From positions 146,247 through 203,222 of the forward strand of contig NZ_CABFWF030000018.1 in assembly GCF_902153245.2 (NCBI RefSeq): 56,976 nucleotides of DNA, written 5' to 3'. Made by a program: the position numbers and the translations under genes. Of this stretch, positions 47,216 to 55,793 are shown piece after piece (the first letter of the stretch is position 1; every line of letters starts with the position of its first letter). The notes under the pieces are model-generated. The model was not told the origin of the DNA, ran no database searches, and worked only from the letters and a program-made list of their open reading frames with translations. The DNA comes from Pseudorhizobium endolithicum. GTDB lineage: Bacteria > Pseudomonadota > Alphaproteobacteria > Rhizobiales > Rhizobiaceae.

Positions 47216-47926
47216 ATGACTATCGCGGATTACGTGGCGCTTGCGCTGTTTGCCTTTCTGTGGCTGGCCTACTCCTGGATCTCCGCCGGAAACGGGGCGC
47301 GGTACCTGCCTCGGGCCAGCCTCAACCGGGCGATGGCCGAGCGGCGCCAGCAATGGATCTACAATTCTCTGCAGCGCGACCTGAAGATGATCGACACGCA
47401 GATCATGGCCGGGCTGCAGAACGGGACCGCCTTCTTCGCCTCAACATCGATCTTCGCCATCGGCGGCTGTTTCGCCCTCCTGGGAGCGACCGACCAGGTG
47501 GATGCCGTCTTCCGCGAATTGCCGTTCGTGGCATATGGCGGCCGGACGGTCTTCGAGCTGAAGGTGGCCGGACTGACCATCATGTTCGGCTTCGCCTTCT
47601 TCAAGTTCGGCTGGTCCTATCGGCTCTTCAACTACTGCACGATCCTCTTCGGCGCTTTGCCGATGACGGACCAGGCGCGTCTCAATGCCGAGGAGGCGCG
47701 GCGAGCGGCCGATCAGGTCGTGCGGATGAACACCATTGCCGCCAAACATTTCAATGCGGGTCTTCGGACCATTTTTCTCTCGATCGGCTATCTCGGTTGG
47801 TTCGTCGGGCCCTATATGTTCATGCTCACGACGGTATTCGTGATATTCGTTCTGACCCGGCGCCAGTTCTTCTCGGAGGCCCGCCGCGCCATCATGGATA
47901 TTCCGGCTCCGCCGGGATCAGCATGA
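47216..47926 (+). CDS. DUF599 family membrane protein
   Basis: A 236-residue inner-membrane protein with four hydrophobic segments, at about residues 5-22, 75-95, 118-140 and 188-215. RQQWIYNSLQRDLKMIDTQIMAGLQNGTAFFASTS, read in two parts at 42-77, is the core of DUF599. GGGGATTCGG precedes the ATG. Function unknown. The next gene starts 12 bp after its stop. Confidence 0.87.
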   Translation: MTIADYVALALFAFLWLAYSWISAGNGARYLPRASLNRAMAERRQQWIYNSLQRDLKMIDTQIMAGLQNGTAFFASTSIFAIGGCFALLGATDQVDAVFRELPFVAYGGRTVFELKVAGLTIMFGFAFFKFGWSYRLFNYCTILFGALPMTDQARLNAEEARRAADQVVRMNTIAAKHFNAGLRTIFLSIGYLGWFVGPYMFMLTTVFVIFVLTRRQFFSEARRAIMDIPAPPGSA

Positions 47927-47938
47927 GAAAGTTCCGCA

Positions 47939-48922
47939 TTGACGCTCGCAGATAACAGCCGGCCCAATACCCCGCGCATCACGCTGATCGACACCTTGCG
48001 GGGCGTTGCTCTGCTGGCGATGGCATCCTACCACTTCACCTGGGACCTGGAGTTCTTCGGCTATATCGAGCCCGGCACCGCCACCAGCGGATGGTGGAGG
48101 ATATACGCCCGCGCGATCGCCAGTTCGTTCCTGTTCCTGGCGGGGGTCAGTCTGGTGCTGGCCCACTATCCCGCCATCCGTTGGCGCTCCTTCTGGAAGC
48201 GCTTCACCATGGTTGCGGGGGCCGCCGCCGCTATCAGCATCGCGACATTCTTCGCCATCCCGCAGGAGTGGATCTTCTTCGGCATCCTGCACAGTATCGC
48301 AGCGGCAAGCCTGCTTGGGCTCGCCTTCCTGCGCCTGCCACCGCTCGCAACCGGAAGTGCTGCGGCGCTGATCGTCCTGGCGATGATCGTCGATAGCTAT
48401 CTCGCTCCCGGCTCCCTCCGCTCGCACATCTTCGATCCCAAGGTCGTGAGTTGGACCGGTTTTGCCGCCACCCCGCCGCGCTCCAACGACTTCGTTCCTC
48501 TGTTTCCATGGCTGGCAGCGCTGCTCGCGGGCGTTGCGGTGGCGCGTCTGGCGGTGGATCGTGCGTGGCTGTCCTCCCTCAGCCGGGTGCAAACCCGGCC
48601 GAACCTGCTATCGCGGGCAGGCCGGCACAGCCTGACAATCTACCTGGTTCACCAGCCGGTACTGATCGCCCTGGTCTATATCTTCTCTCAGATCAGCCCG
48701 CCTCCGCAGCCCGATCTGCGGCAGAGCGAGCTGAATTCCTGCCAGGCAGACTGCACCTCGCAAGGAAACGAGAGCGGTTTCTGTTCGAGATTCTGCACCT
48801 GCACGGTCGATGAGCTGGCGGCGCAATCGCTGCTCGAACCGCTGCGGGCGGGCGCGATCGATGTGCAGACGGACGATCGTGTTCGGATCCTCGCCGAGGA
48901 ATGCTCGATCCGGAGCCGTTAA
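47939..48922 (+). CDS. DUF1624 (heparan-alpha-glucosaminide acetyltransferase-like) membrane protein
   Basis: A 327-residue membrane protein starting with TTG at 47939. The family text LIDTLRGVALLAMASYHFTWDLEFFG is at residues 16-41 (in parts), with the conserved histidine in SYHFTWD; further helices follow. The cytosolic C-terminal 90 residues are rich in cysteine (SCQADCTSQGN, CSRFCTC) and uncommon for the family. It is probably an acyl transfer protein acting on an envelope glycan; the substrate is unknown. Co-directional with DUF599. Confidence 0.83.
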   Translation: MTLADNSRPNTPRITLIDTLRGVALLAMASYHFTWDLEFFGYIEPGTATSGWWRIYARAIASSFLFLAGVSLVLAHYPAIRWRSFWKRFTMVAGAAAAISIATFFAIPQEWIFFGILHSIAAASLLGLAFLRLPPLATGSAAALIVLAMIVDSYLAPGSLRSHIFDPKVVSWTGFAATPPRSNDFVPLFPWLAALLAGVAVARLAVDRAWLSSLSRVQTRPNLLSRAGRHSLTIYLVHQPVLIALVYIFSQISPPPQPDLRQSELNSCQADCTSQGNESGFCSRFCTCTVDELAAQSLLEPLRAGAIDVQTDDRVRILAEECSIRSR

Positions 48923-48932
48923 GACGAACCGG

Positions 48933-49319
48933 TCAGGTACCGACGCCGATCTCCGCCAGACGCGTCAGGCAAGCCTCTTCGGCATTGTCCAACTCCTCCA
49001 GCGTCTCGTCGATGTCCTTACGTTTCTGGCGAAGCTCGTCGCGCTTCTCATCGATGCGCTTCATCATCAGCTTCAACTGGCCGAGTTCCCCCGGCGGTTC
49101 CTTGTAGACTTTTATGATTTCGCGGATTTCCGCAATCGTGAAGCCGATACGGCGCCCGCGCAGGATTTCCTGAAGAAGCCGGCGATCCGCAGCACGGAAC
49201 AATCGCGTGCGGCCACGCCGCTCCGGGTGGATGAGCCCTTCATCCTCGTAAAACCGAAGGGTGCGGGTGGAGACGCCAAATTCCCGCGTCAGTTCGGTGA
49301 TGGTGTAGTATTTATTCAC
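48933..49319 (-). CDS. MerR family transcriptional regulator
   Basis: A 128-residue regulator. The N-terminal winged helix (YTITELTREFGVSTRTLRFYEDEGL, residues 5-29) is standard; a long coiled coil (about 75-115) follows. No metal-binding cysteine pair is present: the single late Cys (EEACLTR) is not enough, so it resembles LiuR/PbrR-like alphaproteobacterial regulators rather than metal sensors. The target is unknown; it is convergent with the DUF1624 gene and 64 bp from the mgtE stop. Confidence 0.9.
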   Translation of the reverse strand: MNKYYTITELTREFGVSTRTLRFYEDEGLIHPERRGRTRLFRAADRRLLQEILRGRRIGFTIAEIREIIKVYKEPPGELGQLKLMMKRIDEKRDELRQKRKDIDETLEELDNAEEACLTRLAEIGVGT

Positions 49320-49383
49320 GGCCCGTTCCTGTTCTGGTCGTGAAGACTATTTGACTTTTACGTGCCAGTCAATTTTGGGCGCG

Positions 49384-50802
49384 TCATTGCGCCGCAAACC
49401 ACCATGTCGCGAGGCCCAGGAAGGCAAAGAAGCCGATCACATCGGTAACCGCGGTGACGAAGACCGCCGAGGAAACGGCAGGATCGGCACCGACCTTGTC
49501 GAGGATCAGCGGAATCATGATCCCGGCGAGCGCCGCTGCAATCATGTTGATCAGCATCGCGACCGCGATGATCCCGCCGATATTGGCGTCCTGGAACCAC
49601 AATCCGGCCACCGCGCCAATCAGGAGACCGAACAGGAGACCGTTGAGAAGCCCCACCCCCGCCTCGCGCCGGACGACACGGGCCGCGTTATGGATGTCGA
49701 GGCTCCTGGTGGCCAATGCCCTCACCGTCACGGTCATCGTCTGGGAGCCTGCATTTCCTCCCATGCCGGCGACAATGGGCATGAGGACGGCCAGGGCAAC
49801 GATCTTTTCGATCGTGGCGTCGAAGACGCCGATGACGGACGCCGCCACGAAGGCGGTGACGAGATTGACGGCAAGCCAGGGCATGCGCGAGCGGGATGTT
49901 TCGGCGAGCGAATCCGACAGCTCCTCGTCTCCGACGCCGCCGAGCCGCATGAAATCCTCCTCCGCCTCCTCCTGGATCACGTCCACGACGTCGTCGATGG
50001 TCAGGACGCCGACGAGGCGGCCGTTGTCGTCGACCACAGCCGCCGACAACAAGTCGTACTGCTCAAAGATCTGCGCCGCCTCTTCCTGGTCCATCTCCGC
50101 AGGGATCGGATAGTTCGTTTCCCGCATGATGCTTTCGATCCGCACATGACGTTTCGTGCGCAGGATGCGGTCGAGATCGACGATGCCGAGCAGCTTGAAA
50201 GTGGGATCGATGACGAAGATCTGCGTGAAGGATTCGGGAAGCTCAGCGTCCTCGCGCATGTAGTCGATCGTCTGGCCGACGGTCCAGAAGGGCGGAACGG
50301 CGACAAATTCCGTCTGCATGCGCCGGCCGGCCGACTGTTCCGGATAGTCCAGCGCGCGGCGTAGCCGGACGCGCTCGGTGAACGGCAACTGGGCAAGGAT
50401 CTCCTCGCGGTCTTCCTTGTCGAGGTCCTCGAGGATGTAGACGGCGTCGTCGGAATCGAGCTCGCCGATCGCCGCTGCGATCTGCTCGTTCGGCATCTGC
50501 TCGACGATCTCCAGGCGGATCGCCTCGTCCACCTCGGTGAGCGCGGTCAGGTCGAAGTCGGCTCCGAGGAGCTTGACCAGCGCCAGCCGCTGCTCCGGCT
50601 GAATGGCCTCCAGCAGGTCGCCGAGTTCCGATTCGTGCAGTCGGGAGACGTGCTGGCGCAGATAGAGGACGTCACGATCGGCGATGGCCGCACCGACGAG
50701 CGCAAGGAATTCGGCGCGCACGGAGCCATCTTCTGCGTAGATGTCCGCGGCAGCCTCTTCACTGCGGATGCGGGCGCGGTTTTCTTCTTCGATGTCGCTC
50801 AT
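49384..50802 (-). CDS. mgtE: Magnesium transporter MgtE
   Basis: A 472-residue Mg2+ channel. ATG 50800-50802 follows AGGGGCGG; an ATG 15 bp upstream is less likely. Cytosolic N domain (about 35-150, DALEAIQPEQRLALVKLLGAD-type helices), a CBS pair (about 150-275), then five membrane helices with the pore text VPIVAGMGGNAGSQ-like (LMPIVAGMGGNAGSQ). Mg2+ binds the N and CBS domains and closes the channel. Complete and normal. No riboswitch-like leader could be identified in the 208 bp upstream. Confidence 0.95.
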   Translation of the reverse strand: MSDIEEENRARIRSEEAAADIYAEDGSVRAEFLALVGAAIADRDVLYLRQHVSRLHESELGDLLEAIQPEQRLALVKLLGADFDLTALTEVDEAIRLEIVEQMPNEQIAAAIGELDSDDAVYILEDLDKEDREEILAQLPFTERVRLRRALDYPEQSAGRRMQTEFVAVPPFWTVGQTIDYMREDAELPESFTQIFVIDPTFKLLGIVDLDRILRTKRHVRIESIMRETNYPIPAEMDQEEAAQIFEQYDLLSAAVVDDNGRLVGVLTIDDVVDVIQEEAEEDFMRLGGVGDEELSDSLAETSRSRMPWLAVNLVTAFVAASVIGVFDATIEKIVALAVLMPIVAGMGGNAGSQTMTVTVRALATRSLDIHNAARVVRREAGVGLLNGLLFGLLIGAVAGLWFQDANIGGIIAVAMLINMIAAALAGIMIPLILDKVGADPAVSSAVFVTAVTDVIGFFAFLGLATWWFAAQ

Positions 50803-51010
50803 CTGCCGCCCCTGCATGGCCTCGTGCTTCCATCGAGAATGGCTGCGAGAACCGTATTGTCAACAACCGGATAGACCTGGCGAACAGCCCGCCGCCACGC
50901 CCTGCTAAACGAATCGGAAACTTCGGTCCAGCGGATGTCGCCGTCACGGTTGAGGCGCACGGCTGCAGAGCGTATGCCGGAGCTTTCTACACCAGATCCC
51001 GGAGTTCCGC

Positions 51011-51505
51011 ATGGCGAAGCTGCCCATCCTCAACTATCCGGACCCGCGCCTTTCACGACCTTGCGCGACGGTCACGGAGTTCGGGCCTGCGCTGCGGCAA
51101 CTGGCCGACGACCTGCTGGAGACCATGCGGGCCGCCCCCGGTGTCGGCATCACCGCCGGCCATGTCGGCATTCCGCTTCGCGTCGTGGTGCTCGAACTCC
51201 TGCCGGACAAGCCGCTCGTCTACGTCAACCCGGTGATCCTCTCCCTCTCGGGAGAAACGAAACGGCGTGTCGAAGGCAGCGTGTCGATGCGGGGGTTCAC
51301 GGAAGACGTGGAGCGGCCCTGCGCGATCCGCTTCCGCTACCAGGACCTTGCAGGCGGGTCTCACGAGGAAGACGCCACGGACTTCCATGCCATCTGCATC
51401 CAGCACGAGGTCGACCAACTGGACGGCATTTTCTGGCTCAAACGGCTTTCCCGGCTGAAGCGGGACCGCCTGATCCGCAAGTGGCAGAAGCAGAACGGCG
51501 CCTGA
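51011..51505 (+). CDS. Peptide deformylase-like protein with altered active-site motifs
   Basis: A 164-residue deformylase homologue. All three signature motifs are changed. Motif I reads GVGITAGH (44-51), with His in place of the conserved Gln. Motif II reads EGSVS (88-92), with Ser in place of the metal-binding Cys. Motif III reads HEVDQ (132-136), with Gln in place of the second His, while the catalytic Glu133 and first His132 remain. Loss of two of three metal ligands suggests no normal deformylase activity. Rhizobia are known to carry extra def-like genes; a regular def must exist elsewhere. Confidence 0.85.
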   Translation: MAKLPILNYPDPRLSRPCATVTEFGPALRQLADDLLETMRAAPGVGITAGHVGIPLRVVVLELLPDKPLVYVNPVILSLSGETKRRVEGSVSMRGFTEDVERPCAIRFRYQDLAGGSHEEDATDFHAICIQHEVDQLDGIFWLKRLSRLKRDRLIRKWQKQNGA

Positions 51506-51565
51506 ACGTCGAACCATTCCCCCTTCCGGACGTTATGGAAGCGGACAATCGACGGAGGCCTCCCA

Positions 51566-52063
51566 ATGGCGATCAAGCGCAATCCCAACAACACGACCCG
51601 CGAGGAAGACTATCGCGACTACGACACCCGCAATATCGACGACGGGTGGCCCTATGCGGATGCAGCGGGTGCCGCGACACGCCCGGTCGGCAACGCCGCC
51701 TATGGAGACCCGAACGCCAATTTCGACCGCGAGCGAAACCGGGGATATCATGTGGAGGGTGTCGACGCTGAAGGCTTCGAAGAGCGGACGCCGGACAATG
51801 TCCTGCCGGGCACGGACGGCTTCCCGGACTTCGATGACGTCGAGGAGCGGGTGACCGAAGCGCTCGACAATCTGGGCGACTTCCCGATGGAGAGCATCGA
51901 CGTCCATGCGGAGCGCGGCACCGTCACGATCGAAGGGGTTGTGGACGACAGCGCAACATCCTCGCGAATCACGCGCACGGTCGAGCGGATAAAAGGCGTG
52001 CAAACCGTGATCAACAACCTGCGCCAGGCGGGCGTCGACACGCATATCCCGCAGGACGACTGA
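51566..52063 (+). CDS. BON domain protein
   Basis: A 165-residue protein with a charged, probably disordered N-terminal 85 residues (KRNPNNTTREEDYRDYDTR) and one BON domain at about 90-160 (VTEALDNLGDFPMESIDVHAERGTVTIEG, in two parts). No signal peptide is visible, so it may be cytoplasmic; BON proteins commonly bind phospholipids or peptidoglycan. GGAGG precedes the ATG. Its TGA stop is immediately next to the OsmC stop on the other strand. Confidence 0.85.
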   Translation: MAIKRNPNNTTREEDYRDYDTRNIDDGWPYADAAGAATRPVGNAAYGDPNANFDRERNRGYHVEGVDAEGFEERTPDNVLPGTDGFPDFDDVEERVTEALDNLGDFPMESIDVHAERGTVTIEGVVDDSATSSRITRTVERIKGVQTVINNLRQAGVDTHIPQDD

Positions 52064-52492
52064 TTATTCCGGCTGCACCGTGACGGTCAGTTCCGGGCTG
52101 CGGGCCAGGGTGTTGCTGACGGTGCAGATCCTTTCCGCATGCTCAGCGATCGCACAACGCTGAGCAGTGTCCAGATCTCCTTCAAGAGCGAGCGTAGAGG
52201 CGATGCGGAGCACACGGGAGGGTGTTTCGGGCGCCTTTTCGCCAATTACCTGGACCCTGACCATGGTTATCCGGTCGAGGAGACCAAGTTCGCTCGCCGC
52301 AATCCGGGCACTGATCGCCAGGCATGTCGCCAGCGAAGCGTAGAGGAGATCGAGCGGGTTGAAGCCGGGATCGGATCCGACCGTGATCGCTTCCATGCTG
52401 CCGCCGGTGGGGGTTGTGATCGTCGGACGTCCGGTCGGGCCCAGGACGGCCGTTGCACCGACCGGCCGATGCTTCACCTTCAACGCGGGCAT
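52064..52492 (-). CDS. OsmC family peroxiredoxin-like protein
   Basis: A 142-residue protein. ATG 52490-52492 has GAGGAGA before it. OsmC fold text: SDPGFNPLDLLYASLATCLAIS (in two parts, around residues 50-72) with one conserved cysteine, and a second cysteine near 125 (AERICTVSNTL). The pair matches the reductive active site of OsmC/Ohr proteins that reduce organic hydroperoxides; YhfA-like subgroup is an alternative. Convergent with the BON gene with zero bases between stops. Confidence 0.88.
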   Translation of the reverse strand: MPALKVKHRPVGATAVLGPTGRPTITTPTGGSMEAITVGSDPGFNPLDLLYASLATCLAISARIAASELGLLDRITMVRVQVIGEKAPETPSRVLRIASTLALEGDLDTAQRCAIAEHAERICTVSNTLARSPELTVTVQPE

Positions 52493-52535
52493 AGCCACTC
52501 TCCTCAGGCTACAGAACATCCGGGAGGCCAAGACA

Positions 52536-52560
52536 ACAAAAAACCCGCCGAAGCGGGTTT
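52536..52560 (-). terminator. Intrinsic terminator of tRNA-Leu
   Basis: On the minus strand, an 8-bp stem AAACCCGC/GCGGGTTT closed by a TTCG tetraloop, then TTTGTTG. It lies directly after the tRNA 3' end, 3 bp away. Confidence 0.85.
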
Positions 52561-52563
52561 CTT

Positions 52564-52648
52564 TGGTGCGGTCGAGAAGACTCGAACTTCCACGGGTTGC
52601 CCCACAGCGACCTCAACGCTGCGCGTCTACCAATTCCGCCACGACCGC
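52564..52648 (-). tRNA. tRNA-Leu (anticodon GAG)
   Basis: An 85-base class II tRNA. The acceptor stem GCGGTCG/CGACCGC is perfect, the 3' end is A followed by an encoded CCA, the D-loop carries GGAATTGGTAGACGC, and the anticodon stem CAGCG/CGCTG frames TTGAGGT with anticodon GAG. A long variable arm (GTGGGGCAACCCGT) and the T arm GTTCGAGTC are present. It reads CUC and CUU leucine codons. Confidence 0.96.
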
Positions 52649-52682
52649 ATCGTGGTAGAGCCGACTTGCGCCGGCGGGGCAG

Positions 52683-52711
52683 CATGTAGCAAAAGGATCT
52701 GGTGGGCACAA
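52683..52711 (-). promoter_or_regulatory. Promoter of tRNA-Leu
   Basis: On the minus strand, -35 TTGTGC (52706-52711), a 17-bp spacer and -10 TACATG (52683-52688), about 35 bp upstream of the mature tRNA start at 52648. Confidence 0.5.
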
Positions 52712-52833
52712 GGGCGCCGCGAGAGAATTTTCAGGGATAAAAATCCGACGCGATTAGGTCTATATCAAAGCCCATCCGCTGCTCCTTTCGATCGAGGGGA
52801 GTTCTTCAACAAGGCGGACGAGAGGACGTTCTC

Positions 52834-53562
52834 ATGCTGGCCCGCACCGATCTAGACCATGCAATGCATCCCCTGCCCGGATCGCCGCCGGTACGCTGGA
52901 GAATCTCCGATCACCTCGTGCCCTATGAAGAGGCCGTAGCCATGATGGAGCGGGAGGTCGCGGCGATCGCTGACGGCAAGGCCGACGAACTCGTCTGGCT
53001 GCTCGAACATCCGCCGCTCTATACTGCCGGAACCAGCGCGGACGCCGCCGACCTCATCCAGCCGGATCGCTTTCCGGTCTACTCCACCGGACGCGGCGGC
53101 GAATATACCTATCACGGCCCCGGCCAGCGGGTGGCCTATATGATGCTCGACCTCAAGCGCCGGCGGCAGGATGTCAGGACCTATGTCGCCGCCTTGGAAG
53201 AACTGGTCATCCGGACGCTCGAATCGATGAACGTGAAGGGAGAACGGCGCGAGGACCGGGTGGGCGTCTGGGTCCGGCGGCCGGAAAAGCCGCCGCTTCC
53301 CGACGGCGGCATGGCGGAGGACAAGATCGCCGCTCTGGGAATCAGGCTGCGGCGCTGGGTGAGTTTCCACGGCCTGTCGATCAACGTCGATCCCGACCTG
53401 ACGCATTTCTCCGGCATCGTTCCCTGCGGCATCAGCGCCTACGGGGTGACCAGCCTTATCGATCTCGGGCTGCCGGTGATGATGACCGATGTAGACACGC
53501 GGCTGCGGCAGGCGTTTGAAGAAGTTTTCGGCTCAACCATAACGGAGACGGGCCGGGGTTGA
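52834..53562 (+). CDS. lipB: Octanoyltransferase LipB
   Basis: A 242-residue enzyme moving octanoyl groups from acyl carrier protein to lipoyl domains. GAGGACG precedes the [15 protein letters not shown] at residues 87-98 is the signature; the acyl-Lys164 ([11 protein letters not shown]) and catalytic Cys198 ([13 protein letters not shown]) are in place. An alphaproteobacterial-type loop ([13 protein letters not shown]) precedes Lys164. LipA is not in the window. Confidence 0.97.
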   Translation: MLARTDLDHAMHPLPGSPPVRWRISDHLVPYEEAVAMMEREVAAIADGKADELVWLLEHPPLYTAGTSADAADLIQPDRFPVYSTGRGGEYTYHGPGQRVAYMMLDLKRRRQDVRTYVAALEELVIRTLESMNVKGERREDRVGVWVRRPEKPPLPDGGMAEDKIAALGIRLRRWVSFHGLSINVDPDLTHFSGIVPCGISAYGVTSLIDLGLPVMMTDVDTRLRQAFEEVFGSTITETGRG

Positions 53563-53629
53563 CGGTACGCCGTTTCCTCCCAATGTAACACGCCCACCCC
53601 CCACCTCCCAGTCCAACGAAAGCTATGCC

Positions 53630-54697
53630 ATGTTCACAACCTCCGCCTATGCCTGCGACGACGGCAGCTCCCCGCTGAAGCTCGCTTCAATCACGCGCCG
53701 CGATCCGGGACCGCGCGATGTGGAGATCGAGATCGAGTACTGCGGCGTCTGTCATTCCGACATCCACACCGCCCGCAGCGAGTGGGCAGGGACGATGTAT
53801 CCTTGCGTGCCCGGACACGAGATCATCGGACGCGTGGCGCGGGTGGGTTCGGACGTCACTGCCTTCAAGACCGGTGAGCGCGTGGGTGCCGGCTGCATCG
53901 TCGACAGCTGCCGCCAGTGCGCCAGTTGCGCCGACGGGCTCGAACAGTATTGCGAAAACGGGATGACCGGAACCTACAACTCTCCCGACAAGGCCATGGG
54001 AGAAGGCGCGCATACGTTCGGCGGCTATTCAGCCCGCGTCGTGGTCGATGACCGCTATGTCCTGCGCATCCCCGAGGGCCTCGATCCCGCCGCTGCGGCA
54101 CCGCTGCTCTGTGCCGGCATCACCACCTACTCTCCGCTTCGCCACTGGCAGGCCGGGCCGGGCAAGCGCATCGGCGTCGTCGGGCTGGGCGGTCTCGGCC
54201 ACATGGCAGTGAAGCTTGCCAACGCCATGGGCGCCACCGTCGTGATGATCACCACGTCACCCTCGAAGGCGGAGGATGCCAAGAAACTCGGTGCGCACGA
54301 GGTCATCGTTTCCCGCGAACCCCAGCAGATGAAGAATGCCGCCGGCAGTCTCGACCTGATCATCGACGCGGTTGCCGCCGATCACGACATCAATGCCTAT
54401 CTGGCGCTCCTGAAGCGCGACGGTGCGCTCGTTCAGGTTGGCGCTCCGGAAAAGCCGCTCTCCGTCCATGCCTTCAGCCTCATCCCCGGTCGCAAGACGT
54501 TCGCCGGATCGATGATCGGTGGCATTGCGGAGACGCAGGAAATGCTCGATTTCTGCGCCGAGAAAGGAATTGCCGCCGAAATCGAGATGATCCGCATGGA
54601 CCAGATCAACGAAGCCTACGAGAGGATGCTGAAGAGCGACGTCCGCTACCGCTTCGTGATCGACATGAAAACCCTGCCCTCGCAAGCAGCCGCGTGA
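53630..54697 (+). CDS. Zinc-dependent NAD(P) alcohol dehydrogenase (YahK/cinnamyl type)
   Basis: A 355-residue medium-chain dehydrogenase. Catalytic zinc ligands CGVCHSD (37-43) and GHE (62-64); structural zinc cluster CRQCASCADGLEQYC. The Rossmann motif GVVGLGGLGHMAVKLA lies near residues 182-197. The text is closest to the cinnamyl alcohol/aldehyde reductase (YahK, AdhC1) group, typically NADPH-dependent and acting on aldehydes. Substrate undefined. It may be co-transcribed with the EamA gene 72 bp downstream. Confidence 0.92.
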   Translation: MFTTSAYACDDGSSPLKLASITRRDPGPRDVEIEIEYCGVCHSDIHTARSEWAGTMYPCVPGHEIIGRVARVGSDVTAFKTGERVGAGCIVDSCRQCASCADGLEQYCENGMTGTYNSPDKAMGEGAHTFGGYSARVVVDDRYVLRIPEGLDPAAAAPLLCAGITTYSPLRHWQAGPGKRIGVVGLGGLGHMAVKLANAMGATVVMITTSPSKAEDAKKLGAHEVIVSREPQQMKNAAGSLDLIIDAVAADHDINAYLALLKRDGALVQVGAPEKPLSVHAFSLIPGRKTFAGSMIGGIAETQEMLDFCAEKGIAAEIEMIRMDQINEAYERMLKSDVRYRFVIDMKTLPSQAAA

Positions 54698-54769
54698 ACG
54701 GAGGGGCGCTCGGCGCCCCCTCTCCTCTCTCCCAGCCGGCCGAGCGCCCCAGTTCCGGTTTTCCGCCCC

Positions 54770-55687
54770 ATGACTGAGCCAACACGCACCGGAAGCCCGG
54801 CATCCGGCATGGTCCTGATGGCGGTGTGCATGGTGATCCTTCCGCTGATGGACGCGATCGCCAAGTATATGGCGACGTTCGAGGCCATGTCACCCGGCCA
54901 GGTGACCTTCTACCGCTTCTTCTTCCAGCTCGTCTGCACGCTGCCGCTGCTGTTCGTGCTGGGTGGCTCGGTCCTTCGCGCAAAACGGCCCTGGATGAAT
55001 CTCCTGCGCGGCGCCCTGCATGCTGCAGCCAGCTTGATGTTCTTCGTGGCGGTAAAATACATGCCGCTCGCGGACGTCTTTGCCATTTATTTTGTCGAGC
55101 CCTTCATGCTGACGATGATGTCGGCACTCTTCCTGGGCGAGAAGGTAGGCTGGCGCCGCTGGCTCGCCATCGTCGTCGGCTTCGGCGGCGCCATGATCGT
55201 CATCCAGCCAAGCTGGGCGATCTTCGGCTGGACCGCGCTGCTGCCGGTCGCCTGCGCCTTCCTGTTCACGCTCTACCTCTTCCTCAACCGCGCAATCGGC
55301 GAGGCCGATTCGCCGCTTACCATGCAGACCATCGCCGGCGTCGGCGGCACGCTCCTCATGGGGGCTGCACTGGTGGCCGGCACTGCGGCAGGAGCCGAAG
55401 AGTTCGAGATGTCCCTCCCCGCCTCATGGCTCGGACTGGTACTCCTCGTCCTGCTCGGTTCGATCTCCGGCTATATGCACCTCCTCGTGGTCAAGGCCTT
55501 CCGGATGGCGCCGATCTCCCTGCTCGCACCTTTCCAGTATTTCGAGATCATTTCGGCGACCGTGCTCGGCTATGCCCTGTTCGGCGACTTCCCCACCCCG
55601 TCAAAATGGGTCGGCATTCTCATCATCGTAGCCTCCGGCCTGTTCATAATCTGGCGCGAGCGTGTCAGAGCGAGACGTGCAGCGTGA
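54770..55687 (+). CDS. EamA/DMT superfamily transporter
   Basis: A 305-residue inner-membrane carrier with ten hydrophobic helices and two EamA repeats (residues about 15-145 and 160-295). PLMDAIAKYMATFEAMSPGQVTFYRFFFQ and FAIYFVEPFMLTMMSALFLGEKV in the first repeat are typical (each read in parts). Substrate may be a metabolite or S-adenosylmethionine; unknown. Stop overlaps no gene. Confidence 0.9.
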   Translation: MTEPTRTGSPASGMVLMAVCMVILPLMDAIAKYMATFEAMSPGQVTFYRFFFQLVCTLPLLFVLGGSVLRAKRPWMNLLRGALHAAASLMFFVAVKYMPLADVFAIYFVEPFMLTMMSALFLGEKVGWRRWLAIVVGFGGAMIVIQPSWAIFGWTALLPVACAFLFTLYLFLNRAIGEADSPLTMQTIAGVGGTLLMGAALVAGTAAGAEEFEMSLPASWLGLVLLVLLGSISGYMHLLVVKAFRMAPISLLAPFQYFEIISATVLGYALFGDFPTPSKWVGILIIVASGLFIIWRERVRARRAA

Positions 55688-55793
55688 TTTGAGGAAACTT
55701 CCTCAGCGCGCGTTAAGATCCATCCTTGGCAGTCCGTCAACGGGTGAGCGCCTATAGTGCTCCCTCAGTTTCATGATGAGACGGAGATGAAAG

